From NCBI GenBank assembly GCA_023389105.1, contig JAEWEY010000004.1, positions 434,001 through 498,000 of the forward strand: a DNA stretch of 64,000 nucleotides, in the 5' to 3' direction. Positions 54,116 to 63,413 of the stretch are shown one piece after another; positions within the stretch are counted from its first letter, which is position 1, and the number at the start of each line of letters is the position of its first letter. Source of the stretch: Pseudomonadota bacterium. GTDB taxonomy: Bacteria > Pseudomonadota > Alphaproteobacteria > Sphingomonadales > Sphingomonadaceae. The notes beneath the pieces were generated by a model. That model saw nothing but the letters and a program-made list of their open reading frames with translations. It was not told the origin of the DNA and did no database searches. A program made the translations under genes and the position numbers.

Positions 54116-55891
54116 TCAGCTGTCGGCGACGACCTTGATGCTCAGCTCCTTGAGCTGCTTCGGCGTGACCGCCGCGGGCGCATTCATCATCAGGTCTTCC
54201 GCCTTCTGGTTCATCGGGAAGAGGATGACCTCACGAATGTTCGGCTCGTCGGCGATCAGCATGACGATACGGTCGATGCCAGGTGCCGATCCGCCGTGCG
54301 GCGGCGCGCCGAACTTGAAGGCGTTGATCATGCCGGCGAAGTTCGTGTCGACCTCTTCCTTCGTGTAGCCGGCAATCTCGAACGCCTTGTACATGATGTC
54401 CGGACGGTGGTTCCGGATTGCGCCGGAGCTAAGCTCCACGCCGTTGCAGACGATGTCATACTGCCAGGCCAGGATCTCGAGCGGGTCTTTGGTCTCCAGC
54501 GCCTCCATCTCGCCCTGCGGCATCGAGAAGGGATTGTGGCTGAAGTCGATTTTCTTCTGATCGTCGTTGTACTCGAACATCGGGAAGTCGACGATCCAGC
54601 AGAAGCGAAACGTACCCTGCTCGATGAGGCCGAGCTGCTCGCCGACGCGGGTGCGTGCCAGACCCGCGAGCTTCGCCGCTTCCTCTTCCTTGCCGGCGGC
54701 AAAGAAAATACCGTCGTCCGGGCCAAGGCCCATCGTTTCGGCCAGGCGGTTCATGCCCTCTTCGCCGTGGTTCTTGGCGATAGGACCGCCCCACTCGCCG
54801 CCCTTGCGCGTGGCGTACCCTAAGCCCGCAAAGCCCTCGCCCCGAGCCCATTCGTTCATGTCGTCGAAGAACTTGCGGCTCTTCTCGGCCGTACCGGGGG
54901 CGGGAATCGCGCGAACGACGGCGCCCTTCTCGACCAACCCCGAAAACAGGCCGAAGCCCGAACCTCTGAACTGCTCGCCGACGTCGCTGATCAGTAGCGG
55001 ATTGCGCAGGTCGGGCTTGTCGCTACCGTACTTTAGCAACGCTTCCTTATAAGGGATGCGAGGGTAATCGCCCGCCGCGGTGACCTTTCGGCCATTGGCG
55101 AATTCCTCGAAAACGCCTGAAAGCACCGGCTCGATCGCGTTGAACACGTCGTCCTGCGTGACGAAGCTCATTTCGAAGTCGAGCTGGTAGAACTCGCCCG
55201 GCGAGCGATCCGCGCGGGCATCCTCGTCGCGGAAGCATGGCGCGATCTGGAAATAGCGGTCGAAGCCCGCGACCATGATCAGCTGCTTGAACATCTGCGG
55301 CGCTTGCGGAAGCGCGTAGAACTTGCCTGGGTGCACGCGGCTCGGGACGAGATAGTCGCGCGCGCCTTCGGGCGAGCTCGCGGTCAGGATCGGGGTCTGA
55401 AACTCGGTAAAGCCCTGGTCGATCATCCGGCGGCGAATGGAGCTGATGACCTTCGACCGCAGGACGATGTTCGAATGAACCTGCTCCCGGCGCAGGTCCA
55501 GGTAGCGATATTTGAGGCGGATTTCCTCAGGATATTCCTGATCGCCGAAGACCGGCATCGGCAGCTCCGCCGCGGCGGATTGAACCGTCACGCTGCCAGC
55601 CCGAACTTCGATCTCGCCGGTCGGGAGGTTCGCGTTAACCGTTTCCTTGGACCGGGCCACGACCTCGCCCTCGACCGTCACTACCGACTCCACGCGCAGG
55701 CGATCGAGCGTCGCAAAGGCCGCCGAGTCCGTATCGGTGACGATCTGAGTGATCCCGTAATGATCGCGCAGGTCGATAAACAGCAGGTGCCCGTGATCGC
55801 GCTTGCGGTGGACCCAGCCCGAAAGACGGACGGTCTCGCCGACATTGGCGGCGCGCAGTTCAGCGCAAGTGTGCGAACGATAGGCGTGCAT
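54116..55891 (-). CDS. aspS: aspartyl-tRNA synthetase
   Basis: A 591-residue bacterial-type AspRS: N-terminal OB fold (VRLSGWVHRKRDHGHLLFIDLRD), class II core with motif 2 (FRDEDARADRSPGEFYQLD), the GAD insertion, and motif 3 (GSAPGIDRIVML). Whether it is discriminating, or also charges tRNA-Asn, cannot be decided here. It is divergent from rnd over 116 bases. Confidence 0.98.
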   Translation of the reverse strand: MHAYRSHTCAELRAANVGETVRLSGWVHRKRDHGHLLFIDLRDHYGITQIVTDTDSAAFATLDRLRVESVVTVEGEVVARSKETVNANLPTGEIEVRAGSVTVQSAAAELPMPVFGDQEYPEEIRLKYRYLDLRREQVHSNIVLRSKVISSIRRRMIDQGFTEFQTPILTASSPEGARDYLVPSRVHPGKFYALPQAPQMFKQLIMVAGFDRYFQIAPCFRDEDARADRSPGEFYQLDFEMSFVTQDDVFNAIEPVLSGVFEEFANGRKVTAAGDYPRIPYKEALLKYGSDKPDLRNPLLISDVGEQFRGSGFGLFSGLVEKGAVVRAIPAPGTAEKSRKFFDDMNEWARGEGFAGLGYATRKGGEWGGPIAKNHGEEGMNRLAETMGLGPDDGIFFAAGKEEEAAKLAGLARTRVGEQLGLIEQGTFRFCWIVDFPMFEYNDDQKKIDFSHNPFSMPQGEMEALETKDPLEILAWQYDIVCNGVELSSGAIRNHRPDIMYKAFEIAGYTKEEVDTNFAGMINAFKFGAPPHGGSAPGIDRIVMLIADEPNIREVILFPMNQKAEDLMMNAPAAVTPKQLKELSIKVVADS

Positions 55892-56007
55892 GATGAATTA
55901 GGCCTGCTTCCAAGCGAAAAATTGTGGAGAAAAGCGCGCGCCGCGCTTCACTGGCACGAAGCTTTTTGTCAACCCGGCAGGGGCCCGCTAAAGGCCGCCC
56001 AAGACTC

Positions 56008-57192
56008 ATGCGTATCCATCCTCTGATTACCAAATCCGACGACCTCAAGGCTCTCGTCGACCGCCTCTCCGCCCACAACTTCATCGCCGTGGACACTGAG
56101 TTCATGCGCGAAAATACCTATTGGCCTGACCTTTGCCTGATCCAGGTCGCAAGCCCGGAGGAAGCTGCGGCGATCGATCCCAAGGCGGATCTCGACCTGC
56201 AGCCTTTGCTCGACTTGTTCGTCACGAACGATGAAGTCCTCAAAGTCTTTCACGCCGGCGGGCAGGACTTGGAGATCATCCACAACTTGACCGGCAAAGT
56301 ACCGTTGCCACTCTTCGATACGCAGATTGCGGCGATGGCCATCGGGCACGGCGAGCAGATCGGCTATTCGAATCTGATCGAGAGCCTGCTTGGTCACAGC
56401 CTCGACAAGGGCGCGAGATTTACCGACTGGAGCCGCCGTCCCCTGGACAAGCGCCAGATCGACTACGCCATCGCTGACGTCACCCATCTCGCGACCGTCT
56501 TTCCACGCATGGTGGAAAAGTTGCGCAAGACCGGGCGCGGGGCTTGGCTGGACGAGGAGATGGATCGTCTTGCCGATCCGTCTAGCTTCGCCTTCGCGCC
56601 CGAAGATGCCTGGAAGCGCCTCAAGCTGCCATCTCGAAACCCGGCGGTCCTAGGGCGCCTGAAGGCCTTGGCGGCATGGCGGGAAACCGAGGCCCGCTCT
56701 AAAAATCTTCCTCGCGGCAGGATCATCAAGGACGATACGCTCAACGAAATCGTCCTCCACCCGCCGAAGAACCAGGATGATTTGGGGCGCGTCCGCGGCC
56801 TTTCCGCCGGCTGGCGTACTAATGACATCGGCACTCGTTTGATGAGCGCGATCCAAGCCGGGAAGCCGCTCGATCAGGAGGACATGCCCGACCGCGAACC
56901 GCGCCGTCCAGGCCTGACCAAGGATGGGGTGCTGGTGAGCGATCTCCTCAAGCTCCTCCTCAAGATCCGCGCCAAGGAGACGGGCGTCGCTGCCCGCTTA
57001 ATCGCCCGCTCGGATGATCTGGAAGCCTTGGCTGCGGGCGTCCGCAAGAACCTTAATATTTTGGCGGGCTGGCGCTACGAACAGTTTGGCAAAGATGCCC
57101 TCGATCTGGTCGAAGGCCGCCTCGCTTTCGCGATCGAGAACGGCAAGCTCAAGATGAGCCGCGTCGTCCAGCAAGAGGCTGTAGATGCGTAA
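56008..57192 (+). CDS. rnd: ribonuclease D
   Basis: A 394-residue 3'-5' exoribonuclease acting on tRNA precursors. The DEDDy residues are in AVDTEFMRENTYWP (Exo I), HAGGQDLEII (Exo II) and DYAIADVTHL (Exo III, tyrosine and aspartate), followed by an HRDC domain (VLGRLKALAAWRE). The ATG at 56008 is chosen because the family starts MRIHPLITKSDDL there. Its end overlaps the small I78 gene by eight bases. Confidence 0.95.
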   Translation: MRIHPLITKSDDLKALVDRLSAHNFIAVDTEFMRENTYWPDLCLIQVASPEEAAAIDPKADLDLQPLLDLFVTNDEVLKVFHAGGQDLEIIHNLTGKVPLPLFDTQIAAMAIGHGEQIGYSNLIESLLGHSLDKGARFTDWSRRPLDKRQIDYAIADVTHLATVFPRMVEKLRKTGRGAWLDEEMDRLADPSSFAFAPEDAWKRLKLPSRNPAVLGRLKALAAWRETEARSKNLPRGRIIKDDTLNEIVLHPPKNQDDLGRVRGLSAGWRTNDIGTRLMSAIQAGKPLDQEDMPDREPRRPGLTKDGVLVSDLLKLLLKIRAKETGVAARLIARSDDLEALAAGVRKNLNILAGWRYEQFGKDALDLVEGRLAFAIENGKLKMSRVVQQEAVDA

Positions 57193-57463
57193 GTTCGCGG
57201 CCGTCGGCGCGGCGTTGCTGTCGGCATGCTCTACCGTTCCCACGAACGCCCGCTCGAACGCTGTGTGCGACGCGACGGGATCGGATCGGTTTGTCGGTCA
57301 GGCAGGAACGAGCGAAACGGGAGCGGCCATCCTCGCCGCGACTCATGCTTCCACGCTGCGCTGGGCAAGGCCCGGCATGATGATGACCATGGAGTTCAAT
57401 GCGAGCCGCGTTACCGTCAGGCTCGGTCCCGACGGCAGGATCGCCGCAATTAACTGCGGCTAG
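57185..57463 (+). CDS. lipoprotein, peptidase inhibitor I78-like
   Basis: A 92-residue protein with a lipobox (ALLSAC, modified Cys15). The mature part CDATGSDRFVGQ, LRWARPGMMMTMEFN, VTVRLGPDGRIAAINCG, in parts, matches the I78 inhibitor family with its two conserved cysteines. I78 proteins inhibit serine peptidases in fungi; in bacteria the target is unknown. The ATG overlaps the rnd stop by eight bases, and the stop interlocks with hdaA as CTAG. Confidence 0.75.
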   Translation: MRKFAAVGAALLSACSTVPTNARSNAVCDATGSDRFVGQAGTSETGAAILAATHASTLRWARPGMMMTMEFNASRVTVRLGPDGRIAAINCG

Positions 57464-58083
57464 GCCGCCTCTCCAATCATGCGCGCGTCGAGCAATGCGC
57501 GCCGGATCGTCGGCAAGGAAAGCCGCGCGCGCTCGGCAATCGCGTAGCGATCCACCGTCTCGACCGCGCGCTCGGCTGTCCAATAGTCCCGATGCAACCG
57601 TTCGCTCATGAAGCGAAGCGCGTCGGCCGGAATGTGAAGTCCCCGGTCGGCGAAGTGAAGCTGAATCAATGCCGCGAAGAGCGCATCGTCAGGGTGAAGA
57701 ATTGTGACAACCGGCGTTACCGCGAGGCGCGTTTTCAGGTCGGGCAATCGCGGCGCCCAGGCAGGTGGCGCCTGGTCGGCGATCATAACGAGAGGACGAC
57801 CGCTCTCCTGCGCCTGATTCCAGGCGTGAAACAATTCTTCCTCATCACGGCTGTCCGCTTCATCGAGTAGACGGCCGCCGACGCGCTCTACGAAGCTGCG
57901 CCCAAGCAAGGTTCGGCCTGATCTCCGCGGTCCGGTCAGAATGGTTGCCTTGACGGGCCACATGCTGAGTTTGCGGAAATGATCGAAGGCATCCCGATTG
58001 GCATCGCTGACGATAAACCGCGCATCGCCATCGCTTTGCGGCCAGTCGAGCGGAAGCGCGATCTGGTCCGCGCCCTGCTTCAC
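57460..58083 (-). CDS. hdaA: DnaA regulatory inactivator homologue HdaA
   Basis: A 207-residue DnaA-like AAA+ protein without a DNA-binding domain. QIALPLDWPQ at the N-terminus is a clamp-binding motif. The P-loop reads GPRRSGRTLLG, with the lysine replaced by arginine as in E. coli Hda. HdaA with the beta clamp promotes ATP hydrolysis by DnaA after initiation. Translation starts at GTG, overlapping the upstream gene as GTGA. Confidence 0.9.
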   Translation of the reverse strand: MKQGADQIALPLDWPQSDGDARFIVSDANRDAFDHFRKLSMWPVKATILTGPRRSGRTLLGRSFVERVGGRLLDEADSRDEEELFHAWNQAQESGRPLVMIADQAPPAWAPRLPDLKTRLAVTPVVTILHPDDALFAALIQLHFADRGLHIPADALRFMSERLHRDYWTAERAVETVDRYAIAERARLSLPTIRRALLDARMIGEAA

Positions 58084-59360
58084 CGATCGGCTCCGCTCTG
58101 ATTGCTCGTGGCCGCTTGTGCTGGCGGCGTCGCCTGCGGCTGCACCGGCGGCGGCGGTAAAGCCGGGGGCTTGTCCGCGTTCGAATGGATGCGGATAACC
58201 GTGCCGGCAGTTTCAACGACCCAGCCGCGCCCGGCCAATGCGCTCGCCAATGACGCGATATTGCCCTTGTAGTTCACCAGAATGTAACTGGTGCCACCGG
58301 GGTTGATCTGTTGCGGCGTCGCCGATTCCACGCCGGCCATCGTCCGCAAATGCGCCATGGCAAAATTGTAGATGGTGACGTTTTTCCCGGTCACCTGAAC
58401 CTGCACCGCCGTCGAGGCCGCCACCTGGACGACCGGCTTTTCCTCGACGATTGGCGGAAGCACCGGCGGCGGGGGCAGGTTGAGCGACGGGTCTCGCGAC
58501 AGCTGCCCAGCGGCGAGCGCCTTCGTGTAGATGGCGTCGATCCTGCGCGTGCCTTCGGCCATCATCGCAGGGATGCCCTCGCTATTTTGCGCAGTCAGCG
58601 TGAAGCCGCCAATGATTTCGTTGTCCGGGCCATGGCGAGCGATGAAGCGACCACGCGCGGGCCCGCCCGGATACAGTCGCTGGAGCTGAACCTCGGCGAT
58701 CAGGATGTCCGACGCGCCGTACATGTCGACCAGATTACGCCACCATCCCCGGCCCGGCCGCGCCGTCTGGGCGGCGTTCACCAGCAACGGGTCCGAACCC
58801 ATTCCGCTGACGCGAACGTAGTTGACCGGGCTTCCCCCGGTCCGGAATTGCGCCCAAGCGCGCTGCCAGGCATTGCGCAATTCTACGCTGGTCGCCGTTC
58901 CCGCGGTCACGATCACCGGGATCAGCAGCATCGGCTCCGAGCGCTGTACGGCGCTTCCCTCAACCCCGAGATATTGCGCCGCGAGCGAGCGGTCGAACTG
59001 AACGCCAAGATCCGCGATATATCGTCCGGGCCCTATCTGTTCGCGCTCGACGTTGATCGAACTGACGATCTGATCGAGTGCTCCGTCCGGCAAATTCGGC
59101 GCCTGCCCGATCGGCGCGTTGTGCATCTTCGCCCACAGCGCCTTGAAACCTTGCCGCTGGGCCATTCGCCATCCCGCGTAGCGGGCGCTGTCGGCATCCG
59201 CGCCGCTGGCGTCGACATGAATCCCGCCAATCTCGAGCGTATTAGAGCTGTCGAGTGGTAGGATGCCGCGATCAGCTGTCTCGAGCTGCGCATAGATCGC
59301 GACCGACGCAGTAAGCGCCGCGGCAACCAACAGCGATGCGAGGACGGGGCGGCGAAGCAT
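58080..59360 (-). CDS. exported DUF2066-like protein, unknown function
   Basis: A 426-residue protein with an N-terminal signal/anchor (about 5-24), a region YAGWRMAQRQGFKALW to RYIADLGVQFDRSLAAQYLG (about 61-131) resembling DUF2066, and a C-terminal proline-rich tail (about 395-426). No catalytic motif is seen. It is coupled by GTGA to hdaA downstream, an arrangement common in alphaproteobacteria, and divergent from purM. Confidence 0.6.
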   Translation of the reverse strand: MLRRPVLASLLVAAALTASVAIYAQLETADRGILPLDSSNTLEIGGIHVDASGADADSARYAGWRMAQRQGFKALWAKMHNAPIGQAPNLPDGALDQIVSSINVEREQIGPGRYIADLGVQFDRSLAAQYLGVEGSAVQRSEPMLLIPVIVTAGTATSVELRNAWQRAWAQFRTGGSPVNYVRVSGMGSDPLLVNAAQTARPGRGWWRNLVDMYGASDILIAEVQLQRLYPGGPARGRFIARHGPDNEIIGGFTLTAQNSEGIPAMMAEGTRRIDAIYTKALAAGQLSRDPSLNLPPPPVLPPIVEEKPVVQVAASTAVQVQVTGKNVTIYNFAMAHLRTMAGVESATPQQINPGGTSYILVNYKGNIASLASALAGRGWVVETAGTVIRIHSNADKPPALPPPPVQPQATPPAQAATSNQSGADR

Positions 59361-59424
59361 TCGGGCGTCTTTTGGCGATAACGGCGTGGAAATCCAAGCG
59401 GCTTGTCTTTAGTGCCGCGCAAGA

Positions 59425-60489
59425 ATGACGACCAAACCGCTGACCTACGCCGACGCAGGCGTTTCGATCGACGCCGGTAATGCGCTGGTAAAAGCGATTG
59501 GACCCCTCGCCCGCTCGACCGCCCGCCCGGGCGCAGGTGCGGAACTCGGCGGCTTCGGTGGCTTCTTCGATCTCAAAGCGGCGGGTTACGAAGATCCTTT
59601 GCTGGTCGCCGCAAACGACGGCGTAGGCACGAAGCTGAAATTAGCGATCGAGACGGGTCGACATGAGGGCGTGGGCATCGATCTCGTCGCGATGTGCGCC
59701 AACGATCTCATTGTGCAGGGCGCCGAGCCATTGTTCTTCCTGGACTATTACGCGACAGGACAGCTCGACAACAACGTGGCCGCTCAAGTGGTCGCTTCGA
59801 TTGCGGAAGGTTGCCGCCAGGCGGGCTGCGCATTGATTGGCGGCGAAACTGCCGAGATGCCCGGCATGTACCACGCCGGAGATTACGACCTTGCCGGCTT
59901 CTGCGTCGGCGCCGTCGATCGCGACAAGGTTCTCGACGGGAGCAAGATCGCTCCCGGGGATGTTATCATTGGCCTCGCGAGCTCGGGCGTGCACAGCAAC
60001 GGCTTTTCACTCGTGCGACGGATCATTGCCGACCGCCGGTGGAAGCTTGACGAGATATTGCCCTCGTCCGGCGGTCAGACACTTGCCGACCTGCTGCTGG
60101 CGCCAACGCGAATTTACGTGAGATCGCTCCTCCCGCTCGTCCAGGAGAAGGCGATCAAAGGGCTTGCCCACATCACGGGCGGCGGGCTCCTTGAGAACAT
60201 TCCGCGCACTATGCCGGAGAGTCGCCATGCTCGGGTGACGATGGATTGGCCGCTGCCGCCAGTGTTCGAGATGCTCCAGCAGGGAGGCAATCTCGCCAAC
60301 GAGGAAATGGTCCGCACTTTCAACTGCGGCGTTGGGATGGCGGTAATCGTCGCCCCGGCGAATATTGAGGCCGTAACCCGCCGTCTCGAAGCTGCCGGCG
60401 AACAGGTGATGCGCATTGGCGAGGTGGACGCGGGCAAGCGCGGTTGCACCGTGAGCGGTCCGGGATGGAGCGCTACGCATAATGCCTGA
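59425..60489 (+). CDS. purM: phosphoribosylformylglycinamidine cyclo-ligase
   Basis: A 354-residue AIR synthetase of purine synthesis. YADAGVSIDAGN, GVGTKLKLA, MCANDLIVQGAEPLFFLDYYATG, GETAEMPGMY and ITGGGLLENIPR are family blocks. It forms the imidazole ring. It overlaps purN by eight bases; the two are consecutive steps by one transcript. Confidence 0.97.
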   Translation: MTTKPLTYADAGVSIDAGNALVKAIGPLARSTARPGAGAELGGFGGFFDLKAAGYEDPLLVAANDGVGTKLKLAIETGRHEGVGIDLVAMCANDLIVQGAEPLFFLDYYATGQLDNNVAAQVVASIAEGCRQAGCALIGGETAEMPGMYHAGDYDLAGFCVGAVDRDKVLDGSKIAPGDVIIGLASSGVHSNGFSLVRRIIADRRWKLDEILPSSGGQTLADLLLAPTRIYVRSLLPLVQEKAIKGLAHITGGGLLENIPRTMPESRHARVTMDWPLPPVFEMLQQGGNLANEEMVRTFNCGVGMAVIVAPANIEAVTRRLEAAGEQVMRIGEVDAGKRGCTVSGPGWSATHNA

Positions 60490-61444
60490 TCGCAGCCGCG
60501 TGGCGGTGCTGATCTCAGGCCGCGGTTCGAACATGGCCGCCTTGATCTACGCGTCCCGCGCCTCGAACTGTCCTTACGAAATTGTGCTCGTCACCGGCGA
60601 TCGGCCCGACGCGCCGGGGCTCACTCTTGCCGAAGCCGAAGGCGTCCCTGTCGCCCGTCTACCGGCGCCCGCGAGGGACAAAGAATTGTTCTTTGCCGCT
60701 CTTCAACAGACGCTCGAAGAAGCCCGCGTCGACTTGATCGCATTGGGCGGGTTCATGCGCATCCTTCCCGCCCATTTCGTCGCCAGATGGGCTGGCCGAA
60801 TTATCAACATTCACCCTTCCCTGCTGCCGAAACACAAGGGGCTAAAGACGCACGCCGCCTGCATTGCGGCCGGCGATCGTGTGAGCGGCGCAACTGTTCA
60901 TCTCGTGTCCGAGGAACTCGATTCCGGGGAAATCCTCGGGCAGGTGGAAGTCGCCGTATTGCCTGACGACGATGACCAAGCCCTGGCCGACCGCGTACTG
61001 ATCGCCGAGCACCAGCTTTATCCGCGCATACTCGCCGAATATGCGTCGCGGCCGTTCGACGCAGCGTGGATCGAACGGCAAGTCGACGCCCTCGCCCGAC
61101 GGCTCCCCGAAGTCGGCCGCAAGACCAGTCACGGCTCGCCCGGCTGGTCTGCGGGCGGTGAGAAAGGAAAGCTCTTCGCCATTATCGCCGACCAACATCA
61201 CGGCGAGGAGGCGATTGGCCTGCTGATCAAGGCCAGTGGGCCGGACGAAATGACCGGCCTGATCGAAACCCAGCCCGACAAATATTACTGGCCCAAATAT
61301 TACGGCGCGAGCGGATGGCTGGGGCTTAAGATGAACCGCCGGGACGTTGATTGGGGCGAGGTCGAGGATTGGCTAGAACGCAGTTGGCGTGCCTGTGCCC
61401 CACATCGCCTCACCAAATTGATGCGCGTTGCGGAAGACTTCTAG
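60482..61444 (+). CDS. purN: phosphoribosylglycinamide formyltransferase fused to MmcQ/YjbR domain
   Basis: A 320-residue protein, about 110-130 residues longer than normal PurN. Residues 1-190 are the GART domain: GRGSNMAALI near 13-22, the catalytic NIHPSLLPKHKG (109-120) and ELDSGEILGQ (145-154). Residues about 195-316 resemble the MmcQ/YjbR (DUF419) fold: ARRLPEVGRKTSHGSPGW, KLFAIIAD, LLIKASGPDEM, KYYGASGWLGLKM, LERSWRACAPHRLTKL. The frame is continuous through the junction near 61064. Formyl transfer to GAR is expected; the C-terminal role is unknown. Confidence 0.9.
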   Translation: MPDRSRVAVLISGRGSNMAALIYASRASNCPYEIVLVTGDRPDAPGLTLAEAEGVPVARLPAPARDKELFFAALQQTLEEARVDLIALGGFMRILPAHFVARWAGRIINIHPSLLPKHKGLKTHAACIAAGDRVSGATVHLVSEELDSGEILGQVEVAVLPDDDDQALADRVLIAEHQLYPRILAEYASRPFDAAWIERQVDALARRLPEVGRKTSHGSPGWSAGGEKGKLFAIIADQHHGEEAIGLLIKASGPDEMTGLIETQPDKYYWPKYYGASGWLGLKMNRRDVDWGEVEDWLERSWRACAPHRLTKLMRVAEDF

Positions 61445-61454
61445 GATCGGATGA

Positions 61455-61961
61455 ATGAGCGAAGCCGATCCTCCCAAAAAACGACCGCTTATCCCCTTTG
61501 GCGAATTGATTGCGCTAGCCGCGCTGGTCGTTTCTGCGCTCGGCGTCTGGATCGCTTGGGAAAGCAGCAAGCCGAGCGGTCCCACGCAGATCGTCGAGCA
61601 GCGTAAGCGGGTGCCATTGGCATTGCGGGGGAGCGTCGACGATCGTGGGGAGACCCTGACCATCTCGCCCGCTGACCCATCCCACGCGCTCGAATCCCTC
61701 GTCCTGAAGATTGCGGGTTCGTCGATCGAAGTCGGCAGCGATGGGAAGTTCGATGCCTCGCAAATTCAGCAGACACTGAGAAGCCGCGGAGACGAAAGCA
61801 AAGGGACAGTCCTGAGGCTGCCCATGAAAGTTGAGGCTCGATACGTCGAAGATGGCGTCGATCGGCGCGAGGGCGGCAATTATGTCCTGCGCTACAAGTG
61901 GGAGGGCGGAGGCTTGTTCGGCGGCCGCTCGCTGCGGTTGGTGGGTTTTTCCCGCGCGTGA
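61455..61961 (+). CDS. membrane-anchored hypothetical protein
   Basis: I do not recognise this 168-residue protein. It has one membrane helix (about 17-33, FGELIALAALVVSALGVW) and a periplasmic-type soluble part (about 38-168) rich in beta strands. AGGAT lies seven bases before the ATG. It is ten bases after purN and 13 before the cls start, so it belongs to the same operon. Confidence 0.65.
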   Translation: MSEADPPKKRPLIPFGELIALAALVVSALGVWIAWESSKPSGPTQIVEQRKRVPLALRGSVDDRGETLTISPADPSHALESLVLKIAGSSIEVGSDGKFDASQIQQTLRSRGDESKGTVLRLPMKVEARYVEDGVDRREGGNYVLRYKWEGGGLFGGRSLRLVGFSRA

Positions 61962-61974
61962 GGCGCGTGCGCGC

Positions 61975-63405
61975 TTGACGGCACGAGAGGCCTTCAGTGT
62001 CATATTGCTCGCCATCGAGCTGGTAGTTCTCGGTCGCGCCCTTCTCCGACCCCATCGTCAGCCGGCGTCCCGCTTTGCGTGGGTTCTTGTTATCATGGTG
62101 GCGCCCATCATCGGGGCGATCGGATATTTGCTGCTTGGAGAGGCGCGAATTGGCGGCCGCCGGCGCGAGCGCGGAATGGCAATCGACGCCAGGCTGCTGA
62201 GGCCGGCTGCAATCCTCCGCGATGCCGACGCGACTAAACTTGGCAGCTACGGCGGGACTTTCCGGCTTGCGGCATCGATCAATGGGCTCGGCCCGACTTC
62301 GGGCAATCGCGCCTCGCTCGCGGCCGATAGCAATCGCGCCATCGATGAAATCGTTGCCGACATCGATGCCGCCAGGACCACCGTCCACGCCTGTTATTAC
62401 ATCTGGCTGGCGGACGGGAACGGCCTCAAGGTCAAGGACGCATGCCGACGCGCAGCGAAGCGCGGCGTCGAAGTTCGCGTGCTTGCCGACGCGTTCGGGT
62501 CACGCGCGTTCATCGCATCGCAGCATTGGCGCGATCTGAAAGAGGCTGGCGTTGCTGCCTGCGCGGCGATTCCGCTTGGCAACCCGCTGATGACGATCCT
62601 GCGCGGACGACTGGATCTTCGAAACCATCGCAAGCTGACTATCATCGACAACCGCATCGCGTGGATCGGCAGCCAGAATACCGCCGATCCCGAGTTTCGC
62701 GTCAAGCCGCACTATGCCCCGTGGGTGGACATCATGACCCGCTGGGAAGGGCCGGCCGCTCAGCAGTGCCAGTACCTCTTCGTGTCCGATTGGCTGGCCG
62801 ATGGCAGCGACGATCCAAGCCATTGCCTGACAGACGCCGTCCCGTCCGGCAGCGACGGGATCACGGCGCAAGTCTTCGGCACGGGCCCGACGCTTCCCTA
62901 TGACGCCATGCCCAGTTGCTTTGCATCGTTGATCCACGCGGCGCGGGAGCAATTGACCGTTACGACGCCCTATTTCGTGCCCGACGAGCAGATTCTTTTT
63001 GCGCTAACCGCTGCCGCTCGGCGAGGAGTGTCTGTTAAGCTCATTCTCCCCGCACGGGTCGATAGCCGCTTCGTCGCCGCGACCTGCAAGAGTTATTATC
63101 GCGACCTCGTCGCCGCCGGGGTCGATCTGTACGAGTATCGCCGGGGACTGCTGCACGCGAAGACGATCGTCGCCGATCGAACGGTGGCGCTGATCGGGTC
63201 TGCCAATCTCGACCGCCGCAGCTTCGAGCTCAATTTCGAGAACAACATCCTTTTCACCGACGCGGGCTTCGCGGCGCAGGTCATGGCGCGGCAGGCCGAC
63301 TATCTCGCCGACAGCCGCCGCGTCACGATGGAGGATATTGAGCGCTTCACCCTCGGGCAGCGCCTTTGGCAGAACAGCGTGGCTATGCTCAGCCCGCTGC
63401 TCTGA
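61975..63405 (+). CDS. cls: cardiolipin synthase / phospholipase D-type
   Basis: A 476-residue enzyme with two N-terminal membrane helices and two HKD motifs: HRKLTIID (in LRNHRKLTIID) and HAKTIVAD, each followed by a GSxN turn. It condenses phosphatidylglycerol to cardiolipin. The start is a TTG at 61975, giving MTAREAFSVILLAIEL; no in-frame ATG or GTG lies between the upstream stop and the first helix. Frame openness further upstream overlaps the previous gene without similarity. Confidence 0.88.
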   Translation: MTAREAFSVILLAIELVVLGRALLRPHRQPASRFAWVLVIMVAPIIGAIGYLLLGEARIGGRRRERGMAIDARLLRPAAILRDADATKLGSYGGTFRLAASINGLGPTSGNRASLAADSNRAIDEIVADIDAARTTVHACYYIWLADGNGLKVKDACRRAAKRGVEVRVLADAFGSRAFIASQHWRDLKEAGVAACAAIPLGNPLMTILRGRLDLRNHRKLTIIDNRIAWIGSQNTADPEFRVKPHYAPWVDIMTRWEGPAAQQCQYLFVSDWLADGSDDPSHCLTDAVPSGSDGITAQVFGTGPTLPYDAMPSCFASLIHAAREQLTVTTPYFVPDEQILFALTAAARRGVSVKLILPARVDSRFVAATCKSYYRDLVAAGVDLYEYRRGLLHAKTIVADRTVALIGSANLDRRSFELNFENNILFTDAGFAAQVMARQADYLADSRRVTMEDIERFTLGQRLWQNSVAMLSPLL

Positions 63406-63413
63406 CCAGCTAG

